Positions 1 to 8,139 of a stretch of DNA of 11,779 bases are shown here, one piece after another. Position 1 is the stretch's first letter, and the number at the start of each line of letters is the position of its first letter. The position numbers and the translations under genes were made by a program. The DNA lies in contig RBNI01006064.1 of assembly GCA_003990745.1 (NCBI GenBank), positions 1 to 11,779 on the forward strand, in the 5' to 3' direction. The stretch is from Jimgerdemannia flammicorona (taxonomy: Eukaryota > Mucoromycota > Endogonomycetes > Endogonales > Endogonaceae). The notes beneath the pieces are model-generated. The model saw only the letters and a program-made list of their open reading frames with translations, searched no databases and was not told the origin of the DNA.

Positions 1-169
1 GCAAACCAACCTGAGGTAGAGGGGGTAATAATAGGGGAAAGGGGACTTGGAAGGTTGCCTACCAAACCTTGTGACCGGTAAGGTAGCAGAGAAAGGAGCC
101 CAACGAAGCCAGTCTTTGACGCCAAGAGACCCTTTCCCAAAAGCCACCGTTTCCGAGTTATCCGAGCCA

Positions 170-400
170 TCCGAGTTATTTCCCAGTTGAAGCCGCCGAT
201 TCAGGAAGAATCCGCGACATCCGAGTTACCCAAGTTATCAGAATTATACGCGTCGTCCGAGTTATTCGTTTGTTCCCAGTGAGCCCGATTCAGAAGAATC
301 CGCGCCATCTGCTATTCCCAGAAGAGACCGCTGCAAGCATATTTCCCAGAGAGCCGATTCAGGAGAATCCGCGCCAAGCCAAGTTATCCGCTGAACCCGC
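170..400 (+). repeat. degenerate tandem repeats with GATTCAG(G)AAGAATCCGCG core
   Basis: Three imperfect copies of a unit reading roughly TTCCCAG-n-GAGCCGATTCAG, then GAAGAATCCGCGCCATC, then GAGTTATCC have their GATTCAG starting at 198, 287 and 356 (spacing 89 and 69). The inverted partner repeat has at least one good copy at 1772-1790 and worn ones around it. Copy I is longer here than copy II, so internal expansion or loss of these units explains the length difference between copies. Confidence 0.7.
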
Positions 401-590
401 ATAAGGAACGTCGCCAAGATCGTCGCGCTACACAGAGATCACCGTGCTACACAGAGATCGTCACGCAGAAATCGCATAAGGAAAACTGCTAAATTGCTAG
501 ATCGTCCTGCATAAGGAACCCAGTCGCGCTACACAAGATCATCACGCCAGAAATCGCATACTTTTGGAGATCGTCGCGCTACACACGAAA
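400..590 (+). repeat. second degenerate repeat set, GATCGTCGCGCTACACA / AAATCGCATAAGGA
   Basis: Inside LTR-like copy I, GATCGTCGCGCTACACA occurs at 418 and 569, with worn versions near 440 and 523. AAATCGCATA occurs near 470 and 551, and GCATAAGGAAC near 400 and 509. The copies are shuffled rather than in one clean period. I see no coding sense in them, and I did not find this set in inverted copy II. Confidence 0.6.
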
Positions 591-971
591 TTCTACCAAT
601 TCCCAGTTGACCCAAGAAGGAAACCCATTCACAAATCGCCGCTACACCCAGAGAACCGTCCCAATAAGGAAATCGACACACAAATCGCTCGCAGATATCC
701 AGCTTTTGACTATTATACCACTAAACACCAAGGACCTCAGGAATCTCAGAACATTTTGTTGCTTTTTGACAAAGTAACTGAGGGCTCAAGCCAAACTACA
801 TCAACCCCCAACCTTGTAATTTGCCTCCATTGAGCCAGGCACGTTACACTATCCTAACATAGTGGAGATGAACAAGCAACCTATCAAGATGGGCGTCCGC
901 CTGTGTGTGGCGTGTTGACTGGGAAGCGGGAGCATAGCGTGGAGCTAGTTAATACGTTCTTTGGTTTCGAG

Positions 972-1072
972 GTAACAGATTTGTTCCCATCTTTTTGGTT
1001 CGAAACAGATTGAATTAGTGTTTGACCTCTTCTAACCTTTCTCCTGATGTGTAAACCTCCTACATTCTCCAG
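972..1072 (+). other. probable 101-bp intron of the GT1 relic
   Basis: The reading frame FFGFE ends exactly at GAG|GTAACA, and the next recognisable coding begins after TTCTCCAG with VRPIGPLVHLIGP. Joining the two gives the family's usual run NTFFGFE followed closely by a P-L-x-H-x-x-G-P-I segment with no frame change. A CTAAC branch-point-like site lies about 37 bases before the 3' AG. Read through, the segment hits TGA, so an intron is the simpler explanation. Confidence 0.65.
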
Positions 1073-1528
1073 GTTCGCCCAATTGGTCCCCTTGTGCACC
1101 TCATTGGCCCTATAGTGGGTGATGCATACCCGGCCCTCACCTCTCTACTAAGCGCCTCATGAAACACAACGCGTAATCTACGTTGCCTTCGGCCAAAACG
1201 TCCTCCGTCCTCACAAACTTTGGACGTGCTCATAACGGTAGACGGAATGATCTAGGCGATTGTGCAGACGCGGTCGGCCGATTTTCCATTGGCGATCACT
1301 GTGCCCGAAGTGGGCGGAAACGTAAACGGGACGATCGAGCTGAAGACAGCGGACCTGCTGGCGAACGGGCATCCGGCGTTCCATTTCACGTCATGGGCGC
1401 CATAGTAGGCAATCCTGAACCACACGTCGACTCGGCTCTTCATCTCGCATGGCGGCGCGGAGTCGGCGCACGAGGCGTTGTATCTGGGATCCGCTACTGG
1501 TGCAACCATACTTCGGAAACCAGTATAT

Positions 1529-2455
1529 TGTAACGTGCCGGCTCAATAGAGGCAAATTACAAGGTTGGGGCTGCTATGTAGATTGGCTTGGGCCCCCAGT
1601 TGCTTTGTCAAAAAGCAGCAAAATGTTCGATGGTTTCTTTATAAATAGGTGCAGGTTCTCTGTTTCGCGTAACGCGGACGATTTCGGCGATATTTCCTAA
1701 TTAGGCGGCGAATTCCTAGGTAGCGCGGGATTTTCTTGGATGGCGGATTTCTTGGCAAATAACTCAGATGACGCGGATTCTTCCTGAATCAGCGGACTTC
1801 TTGAAAATAACTGGAATGGCGCGGATTCTTGAGCAAAGTTACATCTAAGACTGCTTCGTTTGCGCGAATAGGTATTCACTGCAAAGGTGTGTCAGGTAGG
1901 CTAGCTTTGTGGCAAGATGGCAGACTTCTCTTCTTTGTATCAGAAAGTAGATCAGAGTGGAAAATGGGCATCAAGCTCACAATCTTCTAAAAGTGACTTT
2001 AGAGTGGGTGTTTCTCCTAAGTGTTGCAATCCTTCTTAGATCAAGTGGCTCTTGGCAGACATATCCCTCAAAGTGTAGTAGGCAGACTTATCTTTTGCTT
2101 TTTGGTTTCAATTTTGGACTGAGATTTATTCACTCTTATCTCTGAGGTATTTTATACAGTTGTGATGCTATTTGATTGCTATATAGCTAACTATAAATTG
2201 TTATTTCTGGTAATATTTAGCTATTTCTATTGAGAGCATAAATCTCAAATTATACCAACTAGAAATGCTAATCTCAAATTCTAGTACAGCATACCAACTA
2301 GGAATACTTTGTACCCATATTTGGCTATCTGGATTATTTATACAAGTTGCAGTAGGACAGTCCTGATTGCCTAATGTACTTGATATGGTATATGGCTAAA
2401 TTATAATGACTAATTTGGATGGTAACTTGGTACGTTTTTCTGCTGGCTTGTCACA
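1529..2455 (-). mobile_element. LTR-like repeat, copy II, inserted in the GT1 relic
   Basis: A 927-bp block interrupts the glycosyltransferase between PYFGNQ and NAVKLHRAG. On the + strand it starts TGTAACGTGCC and ends CTTGTCACA, an imperfect 6-base inverted terminus (TGTAAC / GTCACA) of the LTR type. It has no long ORF. Its first part is GC-balanced and matches copy I inverted; positions 1960-2455 are AT-rich. Possible promoter elements are TATAAATAGG (1640-1649, + strand) and a TATAAAATA on the - strand near 2150. The flanks (..GTATAT before, CTATGA after) share only TAT, so a clean target duplication is not visible. A solo LTR left by recombination is the simplest reading; a non-autonomous element is the alternative. 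Confidence 0.6.
2242..2311 (+). repeat. short direct repeat inside LTR-like copy II
   Basis: ATCTCAAATT followed by ATACCAACTAGAAAT occurs at 2242-2266, then again as ATCTCAAATT (2271-2280), eleven intervening bases, and ATACCAACTAGGAAT (2291-2305). This is a local duplication with a small insertion in the second copy. Confidence 0.6.
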
Positions 2456-2921
2456 CTATGAATGCGGTCAAACTCCATCGCGCCGGCGTGGCGCTACAAT
2501 TTGATCGTCACACGGCGACGGTGGCGGAAGATCCAGAGGACCCCGAAGAATTTTTCGCGGAAACGTGAGCCGGATGCGGGCGCTGGCACAGATCGGGCCA
2601 CGGCGTGTAGAGCTTGGGGTGGACATAGCGGAGGAGGTGATGTATGGAGGAACTGGGTTAATGCACTTGCAATCCCCGGATAAGAGTATGACGTGGTGGA
2701 AAGCCGGGAATTACGATTTGTATGCGATGTTGATGATAGCATTGGCTGTAACTGTATTTGGAATAGGAAGCGCCCTGGTTCTGGTTGCGAGTATGTTGAT
2801 GGGAATTGTGAACCAGCCTGTGAAGAAAGTGAAGCTAATTTAGATGTAATTTTCATTTAATTGGCCTGCACTAACAGTGTGACGATTTCATCTGCCCATA
2901 TGTATTATTCTTAATACAATA

Positions 2922-3400
2922 TCAGTCTAACTCATCAAAATCGACTTGGGCGGGAAGGTAATATCTCTTGTATGAAAATTTCTTAAAGTCGTCCCGGAGG
3001 GTGCCCAACGGGTTCAACACCCTCGCCTGCCAATTGAACATCGCCTTCTGGCCAAGGAACTGACGCCCATTGTAGAACAGCTGGTTCGGGTGCGAGGCGT
3101 AACGGATGACGACGTTTTGGATAGGCGTAAATTCGACCAGCTTGGAGGTGTCCACATCGATGAACAACTAGAATCCCGTGTCTGGCTGAGCGGCCGCCTG
3201 GTACAGCTTATCGGCGCGGAGAAGATATCGTTGTCGGAAAGTGCGCCAAAATTGAGAGTGAAGCCATCGATGTATTTTTGGGTGCGAGTTATGTCCGCTT
3301 TGTAGTCGTCGACAAGCATCGAGGGTGCGTGCAAGCGCACCATCATCGGTAAAGAAAGGACAAGTGAAATACCATGAGGACATCCGTCGTGGGTACGTTT
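2922..3400 (-). pseudogene. GH71-like alpha-1,3-glucanase, broken N-terminal fragment
   Basis: Family role: secreted endo-acting hydrolases of alpha-1,3-glucan (mutanase / Agn1 type) in fungal cell-wall remodelling. On the - strand, one frame (about 3345-3230) reads DDYKADITRTQKYIDGFTLNFG, matching the GH71 opening in which D-I-x-x-A precedes a G-I-D-x-F-x-L-N strand. A frame change near 3225 leads to ADKLYQAAAQ...GF, a TAG at 3168-3170 where the family usually has Lys, then LFIDVD, and finally IRYASHPNQLFYNGRQF (about 3115-3060), matching the Y-x-x-H-P-x-Q-x-x-Y-N-G-x-x-F segment. It ends in a stop at 2922 after about 140 residues, against about 400 for a full domain. The C-terminal half is absent and no clean start is visible. 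The family call rests on motif memory only; the broken state is clear. Confidence 0.6.
3381..3400 (+). repeat. 20-base motif, copy 1 of 2, beside A tract
   Basis: CATCCGTCGTGGGTACGTTT matches 4570-4589 at 19 of 20 bases (the difference is G versus C at base 13). Copy 1 lies 31 bases before an A-rich tract and copy 2 six bases before one, both on the + strand. The flanks do not otherwise match. Role unknown. Confidence 0.7.
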
Positions 3401-3428
3401 TTGTTGCAATTTCGCACGACTCCCAAAT

Positions 3429-3442
3429 GAAAGAAAAAAAAG

Positions 3443-3477
<35 letters not shown>
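3429..3477 (+). repeat. poly(A) tract
   Basis: The tract opens GAAAGAAAAAAAAG and continues as a pure run of about 35 A (3443-3477), then GCATGAATAAAC. It could be the tail of a retroposed sequence or simple slippage; no target duplication is evident. Apparent - strand ORFs through it encode only polyphenylalanine and are artefacts. Confidence 0.85.
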
Positions 3478-3478
<1 letters not shown>

Positions 3479-3479
3479 C

Positions 3480-3820
3480 ATGAATAAACGTACGAATGGC
3501 TTGAGTCGGACTCGATAGATAGGATTGGCCATTGCTGCAAATCATCATAATTATATCCAACTGGTGCTCCTAGGGGTTTGGACCCGACATAACTGTGAGG
3601 TCGGACACGCCACACTTAACCCGTAAGCAACATGCAACATGCGACAACAATAACCATACTTGTTTATTTTCTCCATTGAACACGTCTCCCACATAAAATA
3701 ACTGCAGTTCAGTCTTGGGACGCCGGCGCCGTGAGAGGAATTGTTCTGTAGAAAATAAAGAAGGGGTTTCCGATCAGGTGCAGGGGGTTGACGGAAGTTC
3801 GGGGAAAACACGAAAAAACT
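3480..3820. other. no gene seen
   Basis: Composition is ordinary. The open frames here are short, overlap one another on both strands and show no recognisable motif. AATAAA-like strings occur but cannot be tied to a gene. Confidence 0.5.
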
Positions 3821-3887
3821 CGACGGAAACGCGACGGAAACACGACGGAAACGCGACGGAAAACACGACGGAAAACACGACGGAAAA
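3821..3887 (+). repeat. minisatellite, CGACGGAAACR, six copies
   Basis: Six head-to-tail units of 11-12 bases start with CGACGGAAACG and later become CGACGGAAAACA. The sixth unit runs into TAGCG. Two weaker related strings (TTGACGGAAG and ACACGAAAAA) lie just upstream, suggesting an older, longer array. A frame through it reads as repeated T-E-N-T, but there is no independent sign that it is translated. Confidence 0.9.
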
Positions 3888-4565
3888 TAGCGAAAGCATA
3901 GAGGAAAGAAAAACGCTCAATGGCGCCGGTGGAATAATCCCGTGTGACTTGCGTCATTGGGCGACTGATATCTGAAACGGCTGTCACGATCCGCAATCAG
4001 AGTCGGCGCCGCTGTTTCATGTGCACCAATGAGATTGATCGCATATATACGCCATGCGCCTGTGTGTAGTCGCATAATAGGTCAATAGCGCGAAAGTGAA
4101 TTCTGACGTCTTATGGTACACTGTCAGAACATAATTTATAAAAGAGAGGTTTACAATCAAATATAGGAAATATCAGTAAACAACAAGATTAACTCTTGAC
4201 ATCTAATCCTTTTCACATTATATCCAATTTTTTTGATATTCAATCTAAATTCTACAGTTTTTCAATCACTATAATCGGGTTCCGCCCGAGGACTTTCGAC
4301 ACGATAGAGCTGCACGGTAAATGGAAGCCCAATTATTCTCCTGATGGCCCGAATGTCGGAATGAGTTTTTCCATCCCAGACGTCATTTAATTAATGTTCG
4401 TCACATTCGGCGGCGGCTCGCTCGAATAAAGTCGGCATTGACGGTTTCAGTCACAGCCCAAGTTGGGATTAGCGAGTCCGTCGCCCGGAGAAACATCATA
4501 TTTATCTGTTGATATATAATTATATCGCGGGCCCTTTTGTGCGCGGCATCATTTATATTTATTTT
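3888..4565. other. intergenic, one unrecognised short ORF
   Basis: A TTTATAAAAG box (about 4136-4145) precedes a 64-codon + strand frame at 4196-4390. That frame has an AT-rich first half and a more balanced second half (ELHGKWKPNYSPDGP, then NVGMSFSIP). I do not recognise it and see no introns or conserved motif. It may be a worn exon or chance. Confidence 0.35.
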
Positions 4566-4569
4566 ACGG

Positions 4570-4589
4570 CATCCGTCGTGGCTACGTTT
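4570..4589 (+). repeat. 20-base motif, copy 2 of 2, beside A tracts
   Basis: CATCCGTCGTGGCTACGTTT is the partner of 3381-3400. It is followed almost at once by A-rich runs broken by single G or T (4595-4627 and 4662-4694, the latter with an AAAAT/AAAT pattern). Confidence 0.7.
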
Positions 4590-5062
4590 ATATAGAAAGA
4601 AAGACAAAAAAGAAAAAAAGAAAAAAGTCACATATAACCCAATCGCTTTTTCAACACACATAAAATTAAAAAATAAAAAATAAAATAAAATAAACTAGAA
4701 TCTATTACCACCGTATGTACAACAGCAGATATCTATCGACAACCAGCAGAAACGTAGACGGGAACATTGAATAAAATCCGCGAGATAGGCAAAAGGTGTA
4801 AAGCCTGCCGAGACCAGGTCGAAAGTAACAAAGCAAGAAAAGGAAGGAGCACCATACCTGAGGACGCATGACCCACACGTCACATGTTGCTTTTACGGAA
4901 AATGCCTCCTCCTACCATGCGCATTCCCTTATTTTATTTCTTCGCCAGTTTCAACCGAATGCCATAGAGATTTTCTGCCTTAATTATTGTCTATCTCATA
5001 TACGTTACCACTCCCGAACACTTAACCGTGTCCGGCGCTCCGAGCTGTGCGGTTAACGTTTG

Positions 5063-5066
<4 letters not shown>
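4590..5066. other. A-rich tracts then ordinary sequence, no gene seen
   Basis: Positions 4595-4694 are A-rich simple sequence. From 4700 to 5066 the composition is ordinary; short frames on both strands (about 60 codons) have no recognisable motif. Confidence 0.5.

Positions 5067-5105
<39 letters not shown>
5067..5105 (-). repeat. poly(T) tract (poly(A) on the - strand)
   Basis: This is an unbroken run of 39 T. Read on the - strand it would be a poly(A) tail after the open frame described at 5106-5367. With the 35-base A run at 3443-3477 and the A-rich stretches between, there are four A/T tracts within 1.7 kb. Confidence 0.9.
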
Positions 5106-5106
<1 letters not shown>

Positions 5107-5367
5107 AGGTACGCAACAATATAATTTGTCGACGATCCCGCCTTTATTCACAAGCACCCTCGCCACGATCGCCACGAACGCCACCTTGACCCCTGCATCA
5201 TCCACTCCACATTCGTTTATCCAGTATAAATTTACTCCGTAGTCTTCAGTCCTCGATCGCTTATTCGTCCAGTTCATATTCACTTGATAGTCCATTGTCC
5301 AGATTGCTTGGCTATTTGTCATCAAATTCACGTACGCCAGTTCTGTCCACCGTCTCTCAGCAGTCAT
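5106..5367 (-). other. unrecognised ORF ending in the poly(A)-like tract
   Basis: About 87 codons from an ATG at 5367 run open on the - strand into the A run. The protein has a loose internal repetition: AYVNLMTN, YQVNMNWTNK and YGVNLYWINE, spaced about 15-20 residues. I recognise no family. The internal echo may come from DNA-level repeats rather than protein selection. It could be a piece of a retroposed transcript or a chance ORF. Confidence 0.25.
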
Positions 5368-5620
5368 TGATCCACTCAGCAGCTGTTAATATGTAATTCG
5401 TCATATTCCAAACTGACAACAACAAAACGAGTCTATTGTGAAAATCAGATAACCCAAAAAGGTAAATAGATAGGTAACATTGTAAGTCTAGATCAACATT
5501 TTCATAGAGAATTTGACTTGAGATTTTTATGTTTTTGGAATAAGGAGTATTTAACTGTGACTAGTAGAACTTCCCACAACCATATGCGCAAAATTTCTAC
5601 AGTACCAAATCAAAATCAAT
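5368..5620. other. 3' flank of the - strand GH16 gene
   Basis: AT-leaning non-coding DNA that must hold the gene's 3' untranslated region and polyadenylation site. No canonical AATAAA is obvious close to the stop, which is usual for fungi. Confidence 0.4.
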
Positions 5621-6599
5621 CTAGATGATGTTGCAAACCCTGTCAGCGCCAGTGGCTTTTGCGCACTTGCTGACAAACGCGGCGTTTTCCGCCGCATTCG
5701 TATGATTAAAATACAGCGCCGTTTTACGTACACGTAGGAGGGCGTCGCGCGTTGGCGGTCCCTGCGACCAAGTCGGGTCGCCATTGGACCAGCAATTGAT
5801 AACGATTTCTCCGGCGATAGTCGGCACCCCTGTCGTGTGGCTGGAGCGTAACGTGCTGTCGACCCACATCTCCGATTTGCCTGGGATCCAATCGATACGG
5901 TAATCGTGGAAGTCCGCGGCCGGATCGAAGCCCGCCGCAGGGGCGGCAGTGATGCCCGGCTTGTTCGTGAAGTGCAGGTTGTCAGGTCCGCCGATCGCGT
6001 TCGGGTCGCCGGACAGGATCTCGATGTCAATCTCGTTGTTGTTATCCCTGTAGAAGAAGAAGCCCTGTGCAACGCCTTTTACAGTTGTCGTTTTCATTGT
6101 CGCGCGGAACGAGCCATAGAGGATGTCTCTGCGCTTAGTTATTAGTTCTGGAAAGAAGATGGATTCGGAGGTCAATCAAACTGATGATCATTCAGGTTTT
6201 GAATTTTAATAGATGTAATATATGTTAAGCGCAATTGAATAGATGCTTACCACCACCGCTGACAGGTCCTGTGCCACCATAAGCCTTTACCCTGATCGCC
6301 AACCCATCGACCAACCCCTCGGAAGTCTTGTAGACGTTCTCCGGGTAATACCACTGAGCAAGCTGCGGTGGGTTAATGTTAGGGTGGCCATCGATTCCAT
6401 AGTTGCTCCGCTGCCAATCTGGTCCGATGTCAACCGTCCTCCCGTCTGCGAAGTTGGTTACGATGCTGTTGGTGAACAGCTGCGGCGTCAGGGTGCTACC
6501 ACGGGAGACGAGATAGCCGCATTCGCAACTAGCCGCGGTAGGTTGCGTCCAGGCGAGGTTTGCCAGGAAAATGGAGGCCATGAGTGCCAACGACGGCAT
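5621..6599 (-). CDS. secreted GH16-family glycoside hydrolase, copy A (2 exons)
   Basis: Exons are 6599-6251 and 6147-5621, joined in phase 1 to give 291 residues. Residues 1-23 are a signal peptide (hydrophobic LALMASIFLANLAW, then TQPTAA) before mature SCECGY. The GH16 catalytic motif is EIDIE at residues 155-159: E155 nucleophile, D157 helper, E159 acid/base by family rule, in the form without a beta-bulge. Family-like jelly-roll segments follow: LHFTN, FHDYRIDWIPGKSEMWVD, and WSNGDPTWSQGPP. Near the end are an NHT glycosylation site and two Cys. There is no GPI-type or carbohydrate-binding tail. GH16 enzymes retain configuration and act on beta-glucans or related wall polymers; the exact substrate cannot be read here. 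The start matches copy B in leader and signal peptide; Met7 is a less likely start. The frame is intact and no key residue is missing. Confidence 0.9.
6148..6250 (-). other. intron of GH16 copy A (103 bp)
   Basis: It runs G|GTAAGC at 6250 to TTTCCAG at 6148, phase 1. It reads into TAA if not removed. Much of it aligns with the copy B intron: GTAAGCATCTA at the 5' end, CTTAACATATATTACATC in the middle, and GACCTCC before a pyrimidine tract. Confidence 0.9.
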
Positions 6600-6700
6600 T
6601 GTTATTGTTGGTTGAAGGGGAGTTGATTATGGGAGTTGATTGATGGGAAGTTGCTTGTCTGTGTTTGACCGAGAATGATGGAAAGCACGGTTTTTATATT
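6600..6700 (-). promoter_or_regulatory. promoter and leader of GH16 copy A
   Basis: On the - strand, TATAAAAA (6698-6691) lies about 92 bases before the ATG. GTCAAACACAGACAAGCAA (6669-6651) follows and is shared base for base with copy B. The leader ends CTTCAACCAACAATAACA next to the ATG, also shared apart from small changes. Position suggests that the 19-base box lies at or just after the transcription start. Confidence 0.75.
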
Positions 6701-6889
6701 AGGAAAGAAGTTTGCAGGCAGGCTCTCGTCTCCTGCTGTTGTACAACCGTCAACGGAAGATTTCCATTGAGTATGATTGAGTATGGCTCATGCCTCTCTA
6801 TGTATATACGGGTGGCTTTGATCCATTCGCTAAATCCTCCGAATCCTCCGTGACTAACCGCGCCCTATCCTGATCCGGTTAGAACAAAA
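6701..6889. other. upstream region of GH16 copy A, no gene
   Basis: Ordinary composition between the copy A promoter and the AT-rich block. AATCCTCC occurs twice in tandem (about 6833-6849). A short + strand frame here shows no motif and overlaps the promoter. Confidence 0.45.
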
Positions 6890-8139
6890 TCGTCTCGATT
6901 ATATATTAAAACTTTATCTACTATGGAAATAGACTAAACAAAGAGCATTCCATAACTATTGGTTTAAAATATGTGATGTTTTTATTATAATTAAATATGA
7001 AGTTATTATAAATTATCAATATATTCTAATTTGATATATATTATTATTATAATAAAATTTAGTATTTTGTACTATTATTATCTAAAGTTGATATGGTATA
7101 CTATCTGATAATTTATGCAAAAAAATATATATCTATATTATTCTATTTATTATAAATTGTATTTATAAGTTTATTTAAATTTTGAGATAAAGAAATAATA
7201 AGAAATATAATATTTAATATAATTTTAGATATTTTCAATTAGATTTATATCAGAATTTCTAGCTGACTATTTAAATATTTTTATTTTATATATTAAAATT
7301 TTATCATCAGTAGGTTTAAGCTTATATATAGAAGTATTATCTTATATCTATTGATATAGATTATTAAATAATCTATATTTTGACTAAAGCTATAAAAAAA
7401 TACAATTTTTTAAAATTTTAATATATATACTTAACTTTATTAATATATCTATTAATAAAAATAAAAAATAAGTAATTCTTTATAATAGTAGCTAAAAAAT
7501 TCAAATATCATACAGATTTTTCTTTTTATTATTAATAGTTATGAAGTATTATTATCTTAATATATATATATTATCTAATTTTTATAGAATCCAAATTCTT
7601 AAGTTAGATTTAAATAGCCTAAATTATAATAGATCTGATAATATCAGTTCTTATTATATTTTTAGAGACTAGTTGAGTTTTGAAAGAGTAAAGTTTAAAT
7701 AACCTAAAATATTATTTTACTAATAATACTAATATAAAAATAGTAATATATAAGTAATATCTAAGTATATATATCTAGATATTTATATAAAGTATTTATA
7801 TATATTTTTGAAAGTCCTTTAATAACTAATTGTTTTTATATTATAATAAAGATATAAAGTGATTATTTTCAACAATTTTGATCAGCTTCAGTATATTTTT
7901 CAGATATTAATCTTTTCTTATTATAGTTAATTTAATATTAAGATTTGCTTAATATATATATATATATATTCAGTATTTAATAACTCAGAAAGCAATATAT
8001 ATATACTATAGCTATAGTTGAAATTCCAAGTACTAATCATCTGATAAGTAATCTTCTATAATATATCTTTGTCTCAATACATTAAAGTTATAGATAAATT
8101 AATCTATTAAATATTATCAATTTTTATTAGCTATTCTTT

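Larger units (their letters stand above)
1..848 (+). repeat. LTR-like repeat, copy I (left end outside window)
   Basis: This stretch is the same repeat family as 1529-2455 but in opposite orientation. The last 97 bases (752-848) match the reverse complement of 1529-1625 over the same length, with about ten differences, mostly transitions. The copy ends in CGTTACA, and the partner copy begins TGTAACG, as expected for a TG...CA long terminal repeat end. Further in, the 19-base string gattcaggaagaatccgcg (198-216) recurs inverted at 1772-1790, and AACGAAGC near 100 followed by AGTCTT recurs inverted near 1850. No gag or pol coding is visible, so this is an LTR, solo LTR or other non-coding element. 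The family relationship between the copies is directly seen; the LTR identity is inferred from the termini. Confidence 0.6.
849..2843 (+). pseudogene. UDP-glycosyltransferase (GT1 family) relic, split by repeat insertion
   Basis: Family role: transfers a sugar from a UDP donor to a small lipophilic acceptor, often as an ER membrane enzyme. Pieces in family order are: HSVELVNTFFGFE ending at 971; a probable intron 972-1072; VHLIGPIVGDAYPALT from about 1091; VIYVAFGQNVL (1173-1205); IVQT and the AITVPEVGG stretch; WAP (1394-1402); the donor-site signature LFISHGGAESAHEALYLG (1436-1489); DPLLVQPYFGNQ (1488-1523). After the 1529-2455 insertion come NAVKLHRAGVALQFDR (from 2461), RRVELG and IAEEVMY, WWKAGNYDLY (about 2694-2723), and a hydrophobic C-terminal anchor with basic tail NQPVKKVKLI, stop 2841-2843. 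Damage: frame changes near 1160, 1220, 1488 and 2560; in-frame TAG at 1253, 1403 and 1406. The original N-terminal half is missing, replaced by LTR-like copy I. Motif order and spacing make the family call firm; the substrate is unknown. Confidence 0.88.

Noticed and set aside
564..833. An 89-codon + strand frame
   Set aside because: It lies within LTR-like copy I and is not open in the inverted partner copy; no motif.
960..1012. GGTTCGAAAC resembling a tRNA T-arm
   Set aside because: No acceptor, D or anticodon arms can be paired around it, and it sits in the proposed GT1 intron.
1183..1533. A 116-codon + strand frame and an antisense frame at 1252-1509
   Set aside because: Both overlap the GT1 relic; the family motifs lie in other frames, so these are shadows.
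2565..2843. A free-standing small membrane protein
   Set aside because: Its EEVMY, WWKAGNYDLY and C-terminal hydrophobic anchor are the normal end of a GT1 enzyme, continuous with the pieces upstream.
3014..3615. Long - strand open frames with runs of phenylalanine
   Set aside because: They are open only because the poly(A) tract at 3429-3477 has no stops; only the GH71-like segments downstream have family sense.
5551..6626. Several frames inside GH16 copy A (5551-6072 -, 5906-6145 +, 6243-6626 +)
   Set aside because: They overlap the well-supported exons in other frames or antisense and carry no motif.
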